NCBI RefSeq assembly: GCF_018131005.1 | Contig: NZ_JAFCJK010000011.1 | Coordinates: 1-64,000 of the forward strand | Reading direction: 5' to 3' | From: Bradyrhizobium lablabi | Lineage (GTDB): Bacteria; Pseudomonadota; Alphaproteobacteria; Rhizobiales; Xanthobacteraceae | Length of the DNA stretch: 64,000 bases | Part shown: piece after piece, positions 1 through 8,843 of the stretch | Position numbering within the stretch: position 1 is the first letter of the stretch | Layout of the letters: each line of letters starts with the position of its first letter | Notes under the pieces: generated by a model | Seen by the model: only the letters and a program-made list of their open reading frames with translations | What the model was told of the DNA's origin: nothing | Database searches by the model: none | Translations under genes and position numbers: made by a program

Positions 1-57
1 AATCGTAACGGTCTTCGTGCCGATCAGGCCGGTGCCTCCGATCACGACGATCTTCAT
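1..57 (-). CDS. NAD(P)-binding SDR/NmrA-like protein, N-terminal fragment
   Basis: Only the first 19 codons are inside the window; the gene continues past position 1. The N-terminus reads MKIVVIGGTGLIGTKTVTI, a Rossmann-fold start with the GGTGLIG dinucleotide-binding glycines. This is typical of atypical short-chain dehydrogenases and NmrA-like NAD(P)H-binding proteins. A strong ribosome site (GGGAGGAGC) lies just upstream of the ATG. It is divergent from the AraC-family gene at 474, a common arrangement for a regulator and its target. The substrate cannot be inferred from so short a piece. Confidence 0.75.
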   Translation of the reverse strand, partial: MKIVVIGGTGLIGTKTVTI

Positions 58-473
58 GGTCGCTCCTCCCTTGTCGACGACTGGAGACACTTCGCTGGGT
101 TCGAATGCCGGTGAGGAAAACATCCGGGCCTCAACGCTCTGCCGGTAGGGATGCCGGAGGTGCCGCGAGTTTTCCGTGTGTGTTCTAGGCGTCCAGAATT
201 ACGCGGTCTTTCCTGAAGCAGCCGTGCTTTGCCTGATCCTGCTGCAAGAACTCCGAATGCGACATTTTGTGCCGGATTTTTGGTCAGGATCACTGAACGA
301 TGCACTTGTCGCGTTCGCATCCGGGCGTTGAAATCACTCTGAAAATCGTCTTGGCGCAGCGCACTTACAATAGCTGCTCATCGCGCCCCGAGCCTAGACC
401 GCCGCTCGCCGATCCCGGATAATGCGTGGCGACCTCGCGGTGAGACGGGTGATTTGCCCTTCCAACCCGACGG
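58..473. promoter_or_regulatory. Divergent intergenic region between NAD(P)-binding gene and AraC regulator
   Basis: These 416 bases hold no convincing gene and separate two divergently transcribed genes, so both promoters should lie here. I could not pick out an operator or convincing -35/-10 boxes by eye. Short open frames on both strands lack ribosome sites and recognisable sequence. Confidence 0.4.
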
Positions 474-1466
474 ATGGGCCCGCCCATGACAATGGTAATG
501 TACGGACAGAAGCTCGGGCAGCCCTTGCATCTGAAGGACGCGCCCTCGCTGATCGCGCGCTCCCTGCGCAGCGCCGAACTCGCGGTTACCGAAACTCGGG
601 ATGACAACCCCGTGCCGGGTCTTTCCGGCTCGTTTCCTTCCGAGGATGCCTATCTCATCAGCGTCAAGATTCGCGATTACCCGGACTGCGAGTGCTGGGA
701 ACGCGGACGATGCGTCAACAAGAGCGATATCCGCGCCGGAGCGACATATCTGTATGACCTGAAGCGCGATCCCCGCTACGTGATCAACAAGCCATTCCAC
801 TCCGTCTTTTTCTATTTGCCGCGCTTCGCGCTCGACGACATCGCCAAGCAGACCGGTGCATCCCGCATTGGCGAACTTGCCTACGAGCCCGGCGTCGGCC
901 ACGATGACGCGGTCGTCCGTCATCTCGGTGCGTCCCTCCTGGAGGCGCTGCACCGGTCGGACGAGACCAATCAGCTTTTCATCGATCATATGATGCTCGC
1001 GCTCACTGCGCACGTCGCCCAAACCTATGGCAGCCTGCGGCGTATCACCGAACCGAGCCGCGGCGGTCTTGCGCCGTGGCAGACGAAGCGTGCCTGTGAA
1101 AGGCTCGAATCCGATCTCGGCGGAAGACTCCCGCTGGAGCAAATCGCGGCCGAGTTCGATCTCTCGGTCAGCCATTTCTCACGCGCGTTTCGAGCCTCCA
1201 CCGGTCTGCCTCCACACCAATGGCTCCTGCAACAGCGCATAAGGGTGGCCAAGCAATTGATGACGGTCCGAGACCTGCCGTTGGTCGAGATCGCGATATC
1301 GGCCGGGTTTGCCAATCAAAGCCATTTTACGCGCGTGTTTTCGGGTCTTGTTGGCGTCAGTCCCGGAGTGTGGCGCCGCGAAGCGCTTGGCGCTTCGGAA
1401 CGAGAGACGCAATCTAAGACAGCTCCGGATGCCGCGCCGGATCAGCGCTCTTCGCCAGTGAGATAG
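474..1466 (+). CDS. AraC family transcriptional regulator
   Basis: A 330-residue protein with a C-terminal double helix-turn-helix of the AraC type. The first HTH lies in the stretch LEQIAAEFDLSVSHFSRAF, and the second contains VEIAISAGFANQSHFTRVF followed by the family's GVSPGVWRR ending. The N-terminal two thirds is a divergent effector domain with a cysteine-bearing segment (YPDCECWERGRC). Several in-frame ATGs (474, 486, 492, 498) crowd the start, so the exact N-terminus is uncertain. It probably regulates the divergent NAD(P)-binding gene; that is inference from position. Confidence 0.85.
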   Translation: MGPPMTMVMYGQKLGQPLHLKDAPSLIARSLRSAELAVTETRDDNPVPGLSGSFPSEDAYLISVKIRDYPDCECWERGRCVNKSDIRAGATYLYDLKRDPRYVINKPFHSVFFYLPRFALDDIAKQTGASRIGELAYEPGVGHDDAVVRHLGASLLEALHRSDETNQLFIDHMMLALTAHVAQTYGSLRRITEPSRGGLAPWQTKRACERLESDLGGRLPLEQIAAEFDLSVSHFSRAFRASTGLPPHQWLLQQRIRVAKQLMTVRDLPLVEIAISAGFANQSHFTRVFSGLVGVSPGVWRREALGASERETQSKTAPDAAPDQRSSPVR

Positions 1467-1799
1467 CGTAGGCGGCCGCGGCCAATGCTTGGCGGATCAC
1501 CGGCTACTGTTTTCAGCGCGTCGACGATAGACGCCGGCGCGGTGGGGCTGCCGGGGAGCCGGGCCATGGCGGGATCTTGGGCTTGACACGGGAATGACCT
1601 GGCGAACCGGGTGCTCCGTTGGCCCCGAACGATTGAGCTACTTGCAGAGCGATTGCTGCTATCGCTGTTGGCGCAAACCGAAAACCCGGCGTGGCGCGCA
1701 GGTCTCAAAAGGGTGTTGGCCGTGCACAAACGCCAAGGCACGCGACGGCGACAGAAGAAATTATTCGTCCAGGACGACCTTAACCGGGTGGGTCATACA
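1467..1799. other. Gene-free 333-bp interval
   Basis: This interval lies between the convergent ends of the AraC gene and the histidine kinase gene. No gene with a ribosome site is visible. A minus-strand open frame (1442-1741) ends in a stretch faintly like an SDR C-terminus, but overlap with the AraC gene and lack of other signal make it unconvincing. Confidence 0.3.
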
Positions 1800-3410
1800 T
1801 CACCGTGATGATGGACTGCCCGGATCTACAGGCACCGTAAAGTGAAAAATGGCGCCGCGGCCCTCGCCGGCAGTTGCCCATATCCGCCCTTCATGCGCTT
1901 CGATAATCGATCGGCAGATCGACAGCCCCATGCCCATGCCGTCGGCTTTGGTTGTGAACGCCGGGTTGAATATCCAATCGGTGGCGCCGGGCTCCAGGCC
2001 TTTCCCCGTGTCTTTCACCGACACCATCACGTATTTGGAGTGATCGACTTCAGACCGTATGGATAGCACCCGCTCCCCATCCTTCATGGCCATGGAATCA
2101 ATTGCGTTCATCATCAGATTCACCAGAACTTGCTGGAGCTGTATCTGTTCGCCCATTATCCGCGGCAGCCGTTCATCAGGGTCGGCTTGGACTGCGATCC
2201 GATGTAGTTGCAGTCGGTCGCGAACGACGGCCAAGGCTCCCTGGATGACATCGTCGACATTAAGGGAAGTGCGGGTCTGTGCACGTACCTTGAAATTCGC
2301 CCGGACATTTTCGATCACGGCATCTGTACGGTGTACTGCGGTCACGATGCGCCGCAATGTATCCTTGGCACGATCGAGGTCGGGCTCGACACGATCAAGC
2401 CAATTCAATCCAGCGTTCGCACTGGCAAGGATCGTCGTCAATGGCTGCTTGATTTCGTGCGCAAGTGAAGCCGAGACCGTGTCGCCGGTCATCAGTCGTG
2501 CCTCGCGCTCGCGGCGATACGACAGGACTGCGCGAAGCAGTTGCGTGTAAAGCGTCGTTATCTCATACAACAGGACCGATAGCACCAGAATGCTGGACAG
2601 GAACCCGAAGATCCGGGCGGCAATCCAGCCAGCACTGAACCGGGCTGGACCGACAAACGCGCTCAGATAGATCTCAATTGCATACGCGCAAAGGGCCACC
2701 ATCAGCCACAGATCGAGGACCGAGCGCCGGCGGATCATCCAGAGCAAAATGAGCGCAACCGCGTTCCACAGGATTAGACAACCGGCAAGATAATGCCAGA
2801 AGGTAGAAAAATGGACCCGATCGATTGCGATGGGGGGCAAATATGCATCACCCGCTATGACTAGAACTGTCACGGCGCACACGACGGCTACGGTTATCGC
2901 GACGCTCGAAAGGATGGTCGCGCCCACTGATCCCTCCCAAAATCGCTCGGGCGGATCCGCATCCTTCAAAAGGGCATATGCGATGGCGAATGTGGGAAAG
3001 CCGATGTACCGCAGAACGGAAAGCCAAGCCGTGCTCTGTAATCCCGCGCCCAGCAGGCCGCCTGGCGTGAACAGCCCCGGAAAGGTCAGCAGCCACGGAA
3101 CGACCATGAGTCCTGCGAAGAGATACCCACTCGCCATCGCGACGAGGGCACGCGAACGTAGAAGGGACGACTGGTTGAACAGGAGGATCGCGGTGATCAG
3201 GTCGTTCACAAAGATCGCCGTGCCATAAGCCGGGACGAAGGCGTCGATCCGCCTCAACTGGAAAGTCGAGAGCGGGCCAGCCGTGATTGAGAACGCCGCC
3301 AGCGAGGCCAGCACGACACCAAGGGCAAGCCATTTCTGCACCCGGCCGGGCGGTAGGGTTGCAAGGGTGAGAGGCTGATCCTCTGGGACAGAGACGGCCG
3401 GTTGCATCAT
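1800..3410 (-). CDS. Membrane-bound sensor histidine kinase (MASE-type input), orphan
   Basis: 536 residues. Residues about 25-285 form roughly eight hydrophobic segments resembling a MASE4-like integral membrane sensor. A HisKA domain follows with the phospho-acceptor His318 in ASLAHEIKQPL. The HATPase_c domain has the N box (NLMMNAIDSM, Asn435), the G1 box (DTGKG, 467-471) and the G2 box (GMGMGLSICRSIIEAHEGRI). All ATP-binding motifs are intact, so it should be active. There is no PAS domain. No response regulator gene lies on either side, so the partner must be elsewhere. The gene is convergent with the AraC gene and preceded by a 460-bp stretch with little coding content. The MASE4 assignment is by pattern only. 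Confidence 0.85.
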   Translation of the reverse strand: MMQPAVSVPEDQPLTLATLPPGRVQKWLALGVVLASLAAFSITAGPLSTFQLRRIDAFVPAYGTAIFVNDLITAILLFNQSSLLRSRALVAMASGYLFAGLMVVPWLLTFPGLFTPGGLLGAGLQSTAWLSVLRYIGFPTFAIAYALLKDADPPERFWEGSVGATILSSVAITVAVVCAVTVLVIAGDAYLPPIAIDRVHFSTFWHYLAGCLILWNAVALILLWMIRRRSVLDLWLMVALCAYAIEIYLSAFVGPARFSAGWIAARIFGFLSSILVLSVLLYEITTLYTQLLRAVLSYRREREARLMTGDTVSASLAHEIKQPLTTILASANAGLNWLDRVEPDLDRAKDTLRRIVTAVHRTDAVIENVRANFKVRAQTRTSLNVDDVIQGALAVVRDRLQLHRIAVQADPDERLPRIMGEQIQLQQVLVNLMMNAIDSMAMKDGERVLSIRSEVDHSKYVMVSVKDTGKGLEPGATDWIFNPAFTTKADGMGMGLSICRSIIEAHEGRIWATAGEGRGAIFHFTVPVDPGSPSSR

Positions 3411-3651
3411 CGGAGCGACTCTTGGCAGTCACTGGACTGCAAGGCACGAAAGTTCAAACGGCTTCGCCATTCCCACGGTTCCTGCGACCGTGCGAGCGCC
3501 AGTGACGAACGCTCATGATTCGGGTTTTCCCGACTAAGCTGGGATAAGTATATTTGGTTTGAACGTGGATATCGACGTCTGGTCCGGGGGTCAAACTCGG
3601 AAGTCCGGAGGTGCAATGGAGAGGTCCGCTTTGTCACCCGCGTAAGCAGAC
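3411..3651. other. Non-coding stretch upstream of histidine kinase
   Basis: No supported gene. It presumably carries the promoter of the minus-strand kinase gene. It also contains segments of the form GTCCGCTTTG and GGGGTCAAACTCGGAAGTC that resemble the degenerate intergenic filler common in Bradyrhizobium; this resemblance is from memory. Confidence 0.3.
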
Positions 3652-3762
3652 ATGGTCAGATCGGTTGATCAGGTCCGCTTCGTGAAGGTCGCCATCGAAG
3701 CCCGCGCGTTCGAGCAAGCTTGCTTTGAGGACTCACCAGGTCAACGCCGGTGGCCTGCATGA
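3652..3762 (+). CDS. Possible 36-residue small ORF or short RNA ahead of a terminator
   Basis: An ATG at 3652 opens a 36-codon frame (starts MVRSVDQVRFVKVAIEAR) that stops at 3762, eight bases before a clear intrinsic terminator on the same strand. The ribosome site is weak. The placement is what suggests a real short transcript; the product could equally be a small RNA. I do not recognise the peptide. Confidence 0.25.
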   Translation: MVRSVDQVRFVKVAIEARAFEQACFEDSPGQRRWPA

Positions 3763-3769
3763 AGTAAGG

Positions 3770-3797
3770 GAGGCTGCCATGTGGGCAGCCTCTTTCT
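3770..3797 (+). terminator. Intrinsic terminator, orphan
   Basis: A perfect 9-bp stem GAGGCTGCC/GGCAGCCTC closes on a five-base loop ATGTG and is followed by TTTCT. It reads as a rho-independent terminator on the plus strand, although no annotated plus-strand gene lies upstream for 2.3 kb. Confidence 0.65.
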
Positions 3798-3872
3798 ACC
3801 TTGATGCCATTCCACCCGCCGCCTGCTCACGTCATGGGGATTCATCCCAAAGTGGAGACGAGACGACAAGGC

Positions 3873-4076
3873 TCACGCCCACTCGGGCTCACGTGTGGGT
3901 TTCCGATCGAACTTGAACTTCCATTGTGCGGTCTCGGCGTTCGTGGCGCAGCGCTCGAGCCAGCGAGCCACGAGGAAATCAACCCGCGCGGCAAATCGCA
4001 GTCGAGCCGCTGCCAGCACAAGCCTCGCATCCAGGTTCTGATCGGATGTTCTCTTGACGTCTTTGCGGGCGTTCAT
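3873..4076 (-). CDS. Small basic hypothetical protein (67 aa)
   Basis: This frame begins MNARKDVKRTSDQNLDARL and is rich in Arg, Ala and Lys. The reason to accept it is an excellent ribosome site, GGAGGGCAAG, directly before the ATG. Overlapping frames on the other strand lack such a site. No signal peptide or membrane segment is visible and I recognise no family. Confidence 0.45.
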   Translation of the reverse strand: MNARKDVKRTSDQNLDARLVLAAARLRFAARVDFLVARWLERCATNAETAQWKFKFDRKPTREPEWA

Positions 4077-4908
4077 CTTGCCCTCCTGCCGGTGCGGCGG
4101 AGGGAGCGACCCTGCGCCGAGACTTACACTCTTGCTTTACGGATCAGCCCCGCTTCGAGCTGAAGATTCGGACCCCGTGTCATCACGGACATGCACGACC
4201 AATCGGCCGGCCGAGTAAGCGGCCGGACGCGGGCAGCAGTCGCTGCGAAGCGTGTGCGTGCGTTGCGCATGACGGTCCTCAAGAGTGCAGGCAATTTCAC
4301 CCGCGACGAGAGCCATGATCTAAGCGCAGAGAAAGTCTAGCGCGTCAAATGTTTTGCGTTCACGAGGTGCGGAATTGTTGCATACCAGCAATTTTCGATC
4401 GCGGCCGTGGCCGGCTGGGTTCAAAAATTTCAGGTTGTGGTCAATTGGCGGAAGTGGCGGTTTACTTCGCCATGTCCGGTCTGGCGACCGAGCAGGCACC
4501 TATCGAAGGGTCGGCATGCCGGCACAGCTTCGCTATCTTCGAAGCGATGGAGACATGAGAGCCGTTGCAGATCAACTGTTTAACGAATCCACCGCGGTCA
4601 CGGCCGCCTAAGGCCAGGCTCGACGCCACGACGCAAATCACCTATTTCAAAGCCTGGAATACTAAGGCCGTGCACGTGCGCTCAAGGCGGCTATCGGTCA
4701 GCATCATGGACATGTCCGCTTCAGCGCTCGAAGGCGGACATCACGGACGTCATGTCCGCTCCGGGGTCAATTGCGTCACTTTTGGCCCGTTCGCCGGATG
4801 TCGGCTTATCCTCTGACAGCGGCGGAATAGCAGACATCCCCCAACGGCTGTTTGAGGCCATTAGCGGAAATCGCGCTTATTCGATCATCTCGTCAACAGG
4901 GGTGAGGG
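4077..4908. other. Gene-poor interval with degenerate repeats
   Basis: 832 bases with only short unsupported frames. Around 4705-4760 there are repeated GTCCGC/GCGGAC hexamers, including a hairpin with arms at 4714-4719 and 4734-4739, and the phrase GGGGTCAATTGCGTCACTTTTGGCCC. These look like the degenerate tgtccgct-type intergenic repeats scattered in Bradyrhizobium genomes. I see no terminator with a T-tract for the cyclase gene, which starts at 6702 and ends at 4909. Confidence 0.35.
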
Positions 4909-6702
4909 TCATTCGGGCAGCCCTGCTTGCCGCAATCCTTCTTCATATCGCGCGACGTCCTCAGCACGTCGATAAGGGCCAAGCATCTCCTTGAAATTGG
5001 AAAGGCACAGCGTGGGGTTCAGTTCGCGCAGCCGAGCCACCGCCTTGTGCGCTTGCTCCGGCCGCCCGGCCATTGCGTTGCTTGCAGCGGTGATACGTAA
5101 TCCAGGTTGATAGTCCGGACTGCACTGCAATGCCATGGCCGCCCATGATGCCGCTTCGTCGTAGCGGTCCAGGAAGAAATGTGCATACGCGGTCCCGGCT
5201 CTCATTGCCATCAGCCACGGATCAAGTGGGCTCAGGCGCAGGGCACGCGCGAAGCGCTCGATCGCCGTTTCCGGCTCGCCGAGCCAGATTTGTACCCAGC
5301 CGCCGAAATTCCATGCCTCGGCCAAATTGGAATTAAGCGCAAGCGCGCGATCGACTAAGCCGGCGCCTACTCCGAGATCCCGAACAACAAACGCTAACGC
5401 ATTCCCGCCAGCGGCGAGCGCGATCGCGTCATCCTTGCCCAACTCAACCGCCCGTTGGGTGAGCCGCTTCACTTCGGCAATCGCGTTCGCTGGATCTGAA
5501 ATCCAGCCATTGATCTTGGCAATGACGTAGCAAAAGGCTGCACGACCGTAAGCGGAGGCAAATTCCGGGTCGAACTCGATCGCGCGGTTGAACAGGCGCA
5601 GTGCCTCTTCGTTCGCTTGCCGGTTACCAAATTGATGAAGCCGGGCCAGACCGCGCAAATAGAGGGCGTAGGCGTCGAGACTCTCGGTCGGCTTGCGCTT
5701 GGCGCGCTCGATCTCGGCTTTCACGACCGCAGGCGCGATCGCCCCGACGACGCTCTCAGTCACCTGGTCCTGAAGATCGAAGATGTCGCCGAGCCCGCCA
5801 TCAAACCGATCGGCCCAAAGATGTGCTCCAGTAGCGGTATCGACCAGTTGTCCCGTGATGCGCACTCGGTTTGCCGCCTTGCGAACGCTCCCTTCCAACA
5901 CGTAGCGCACCCCAAGCTCGCGCCCCACCTGCTTCACGTCGACGGCGGCCCCCTTGTAGGTGAAGCTGGAGTTTCGGGCGATGACAAATAGCGCCTTGAA
6001 ACGGGACAGCGCCGTGATGATGTCCTCGGCCATTCCATCGGCAAAGTATTCCTGTTCCGGATCGCCGCTCATGTTTTGAAATGGGAGCACGGCGATGGAC
6101 GGCTTGTCGGGGGGCGGAAGAACTTGCGGCTGGCTCACAGCCGAACCTGATTTTGCCGCGGACGGGATTTGACCAGGCAGTCGCACCCGCCACGCCGGCA
6201 CAGGTTCAGCAATATTCTTGAGGGACTGATGTCCCATATCGTCCCAAGCAATCTCGACCTTGCCTCGGACCTGCCGATAGGCATCATCGGACATGCAGAC
6301 CCCGCCAGGTTCGGCGATGCCTTCAAGGCGGGCAGCAATGTTTACGCCATCACCGAAGATGTCGTTATCGTCGAAAATGACGTCACCGACGTGAATGCCG
6401 ATCCGGAAATCGATCCTCTGATCCGGCGCCACAGCATCATTCTGTTCGGCCATGCTGCGCTGGACTTCGACCGCACAGCGCACCGCGTCGACGGCGCTGA
6501 CAAACTCGATCAGCATGCCGTCACCCGTCGTCTTGACGATGCGGCCTCGATGGGAGCCTATGGCGGGGTCAACGATGGCCTTCCTGACGGACTTTAGCCG
6601 GGCCAGCGTACCTTCTTCGTCATCTCCCATCAGCCGACTATATCCCGCGATGTCCGCCGCAAGAATAGCCGCCAGTCGCCGTTCCACGCGCTCTTCGCTC
6701 AA
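4909..6702 (-). CDS. Class III adenylate/guanylate cyclase with C-terminal TPR repeats
   Basis: About 597 residues from a TTG start at 6702. The frame stays open upstream to an ATG at 6810, but the family N-terminus (SEERVERRLAAILAADIAG) and a GAGGTG ribosome site six bases before the TTG fix the start. Residues 1-170 are a class III nucleotide cyclase domain, with metal-binding Asp in AADIAGYSRLMG and a second Asp region at HVGDVIFDDNDIFGDGVN. A middle domain starting PSIAVLPFQNMSGDPEQEYF is the TolB-like region usual in this family. The remainder contains TPR-like helical repeats such as EEALRLFNRAIEFDPEFASAYG. The product is probably cytosolic and makes cAMP or cGMP in response to an unknown cue. 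Confidence 0.88.
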   Translation of the reverse strand: MSEERVERRLAAILAADIAGYSRLMGDDEEGTLARLKSVRKAIVDPAIGSHRGRIVKTTGDGMLIEFVSAVDAVRCAVEVQRSMAEQNDAVAPDQRIDFRIGIHVGDVIFDDNDIFGDGVNIAARLEGIAEPGGVCMSDDAYRQVRGKVEIAWDDMGHQSLKNIAEPVPAWRVRLPGQIPSAAKSGSAVSQPQVLPPPDKPSIAVLPFQNMSGDPEQEYFADGMAEDIITALSRFKALFVIARNSSFTYKGAAVDVKQVGRELGVRYVLEGSVRKAANRVRITGQLVDTATGAHLWADRFDGGLGDIFDLQDQVTESVVGAIAPAVVKAEIERAKRKPTESLDAYALYLRGLARLHQFGNRQANEEALRLFNRAIEFDPEFASAYGRAAFCYVIAKINGWISDPANAIAEVKRLTQRAVELGKDDAIALAAGGNALAFVVRDLGVGAGLVDRALALNSNLAEAWNFGGWVQIWLGEPETAIERFARALRLSPLDPWLMAMRAGTAYAHFFLDRYDEAASWAAMALQCSPDYQPGLRITAASNAMAGRPEQAHKAVARLRELNPTLCLSNFKEMLGPYRRAEDVARYEEGLRQAGLPE

Positions 6703-7881
6703 GACGCACCTCGGCTGGGAAATCAAGTGACTACTAGCACAAAAATATGCCGATGTCCGATTGCCCAATCTCCGAGTTGGGTCTTGGCTGTGTGAAAACG
6801 AAGACGCCAATCGCGAGGGAAGAAATCATTCGTCCGAGAACGTCTTGGCCGCTCAACGCGCAAGCGGATTCAACTTAGAGTTCGAGCTGAACTATATCAC
6901 TCTTCGTCCGGTTTCGGTCTTTGAGTTCTTACACGGCCAGGGGTCAGTACCGGCAATCGGAGGTAGCCGCGCCTTCGTCGGAGAATTTCCGCAGCTAAGA
7001 AATGGATCGTCGCGGATGCAATCGGGGACATTGCAGATGCAAACCGAAGCCGTTTGCATATGACGGAATCAGCAAGACCTTAAGTTTCTGCGGCACGCGC
7101 GAAGCAATAATGTGAAGTTCCGCGTCACTCAATTCCTCAATGGGAGCGTCATGTCGATCGATAACCTGCGCGGGCTTTCCGTTTAGGCGATCGGCAAGTT
7201 CGCGCCGTCCTGGCGAACCAACCTAGACTAGCTTTCAGGAGGCATCTTCGTTGCCGCCCCGACGTTCGGCACACGATCTCCGCTCAAGCCGCAAATCCTG
7301 AGGTATGCCTTGCTTTCACCTCGGCCCATCACCGGGCGCGGCGGGTTCGTTTTCGAAACAGGCCCATTCTAGGAACTGTCTCCATATTGGCCGAACAGGC
7401 GATCGTAAAGTTAATGGCGACGTTTGCACAAAATCTAATTTGAGGTGAGCAGATCTGGGGCGCCCTGAGGTGCTTTGCCTGTCTTAGGACCTCTGGATTT
7501 CCGTCGAGGCACAGTCGCCTTCTCTCTGAATACTACACGGCGAATATGGGGCACCTCATCGTCTTTAGCTTCGAAGAAAAGACCGGTTTGCTCCGGCGCG
7601 TCCTCCCTACCGAGTGCTCTAGCTTATCCAGTCGTTTGCCTAACCGATGCAATTTCCCCGGGGCTTTGAGCCGTTGCTCAAATCTGTATACGTCCTCGTT
7701 CGGTACACCGGCCTTTTTGATGAAGGGGCTACACACGTTCGCAGCGAATTCTGCACGAAACATCTGAGAACTGAAGAGCGAGCGAACAGCTTAGGAACAA
7801 AGACCACAAACCGAGTCGCAAACCCGGGACAAGCGTTCTGCCGTCGTTCTCCACGAGTAGTCCCTAAGCTATTGAAAAGCT
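6703..7881. other. 1.2-kb gene-poor interval next to tRNA-Lys
   Basis: No open frame here has both a ribosome site and recognisable sequence, and I see no repeats or terminators of note. Because it abuts the 3' end of a tRNA gene it could be the decayed remains of an integrated element. I found no second copy of the tRNA 3' end that would mark an attachment site. Confidence 0.3.
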
Positions 7882-7957
<76 letters not shown>

Positions 7958-8071
7958 GGAACCGGTCCGGAATTGACCCTCGCGAGAGGGCCGTCGTTTA
8001 GCAAAGCGACCCCCGGATGTCCAGCAAACTGCAACGACTTTTCCCGTCTTTCGGCAGCCTCCCGACGCGCC

Positions 8072-8098
8072 AAAGGCCGCCAAATCCCGGCGGCCTTT
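8072..8098 (-). terminator. Terminator-like hairpin after the LTxxQ gene
   Basis: A perfect 10-bp stem AAAGGCCGCC/GGCGGCCTTT surrounds a 7-base loop. It sits about 30 bases past the stop of the minus-strand LTxxQ gene and ahead of tRNA-Lys, so it probably separates the two transcripts. The T-tract is only the TTT inside the stem. Confidence 0.55.
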
Positions 8099-8130
8099 CC
8101 GAGGCTTAGACGGGCGGCGGCAAACCGCCG

Positions 8131-8721
8131 TCAGAGCCGGCCTGATCGCTCGCCGTCCGAACCGCCATCGCGGTCGTAACGGTCGTGGTCGTAGCCGCGG
8201 CCTGGCCCGCGGTCGTCTCGGTCCCCGCGCTCGAAGCGATGGCGGCGCCAGCCTTCGGCTCCGAAACGGTGCTCCATGCGGGTAAGCACCATCAGCCGCC
8301 GCTTCTGGTTGTCGTCGAGCGTCTTGTAGAGCGGATCGGCGGCATCGGCGATCTTCTTCAATGCGGCCGCACTCGCGGCCATGTTGTCGGCGCGCTCGCG
8401 CAGCCGCGTCACCGGATCATCGGGCTTCTGCGCGTCGTCCGAATCCCTGTCCCTGCCCGCGGCCATCCGTGCATTGGCGCGATCGATCCGCATCTTGGCG
8501 AAGTCGCGCACCGCGGCTTCCACCGGCGGCCACAGCTTCTCCTGATCCGCGGTCAGCTTCAGCCCCGCGTGGACGGCGGCGATGCGCGCGTCGAGGAAGG
8601 CCGCCCTGTCCTCAGGGCTCATCCGCATCTGTCCCTGAAACCAGGGACGATGCTGGGCATAGACCACGGTCGAACCGGCGATTGCGAGTGCCGCAACGCC
8701 GGCGAGCAGAGCTTTCTTCAT
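8131..8721 (-). CDS. Spy/CpxP-like LTxxQ-motif periplasmic protein
   Basis: 196 residues from the ATG at 8721, chosen because GGAGGTTCGC precedes it and a clean signal peptide (MKKALLAGVAALAIAGSTVVYAQ) follows. The mature part is helical and carries two LTxxQ-type segments: LKLTADQEKLWPPVE and, near the end, LYKTLDDNQKRRLMVL. The C-terminus is a charged, low-complexity tail rich in Asp, Arg and Gly. Family members are periplasmic chaperone-like or metal/envelope-stress proteins. It sits downstream of the TRAP operon on the same strand but with its own ribosome site and terminator. Confidence 0.8.
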   Translation of the reverse strand: MKKALLAGVAALAIAGSTVVYAQHRPWFQGQMRMSPEDRAAFLDARIAAVHAGLKLTADQEKLWPPVEAAVRDFAKMRIDRANARMAAGRDRDSDDAQKPDDPVTRLRERADNMAASAAALKKIADAADPLYKTLDDNQKRRLMVLTRMEHRFGAEGWRRHRFERGDRDDRGPGRGYDHDRYDRDGGSDGERSGRL

Positions 8722-8843
8722 GCGAACCTCCTTTGAAGGTTGCAAGAAGATGGGCCCCCTTGCCTGCCCCTTCAACTTACGGATTTGACAGGGAGCTTAC
8801 CTTACCAAGATGTAATCCGCACTCGCCATCAGCCGGAAACATT

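Noticed and set aside
1442..1741. Minus frame with a C-terminus faintly like a short-chain dehydrogenase
   Set aside because: Overlaps the end of the AraC gene, has no start signal and no Rossmann motif; similarity is too weak to claim a pseudogene.
4349..4611. Overlapping plus frames in the gap after the small basic gene
   Set aside because: No ribosome site and no recognisable sequence; two frames of similar length overlap, as expected by chance in GC-rich DNA.
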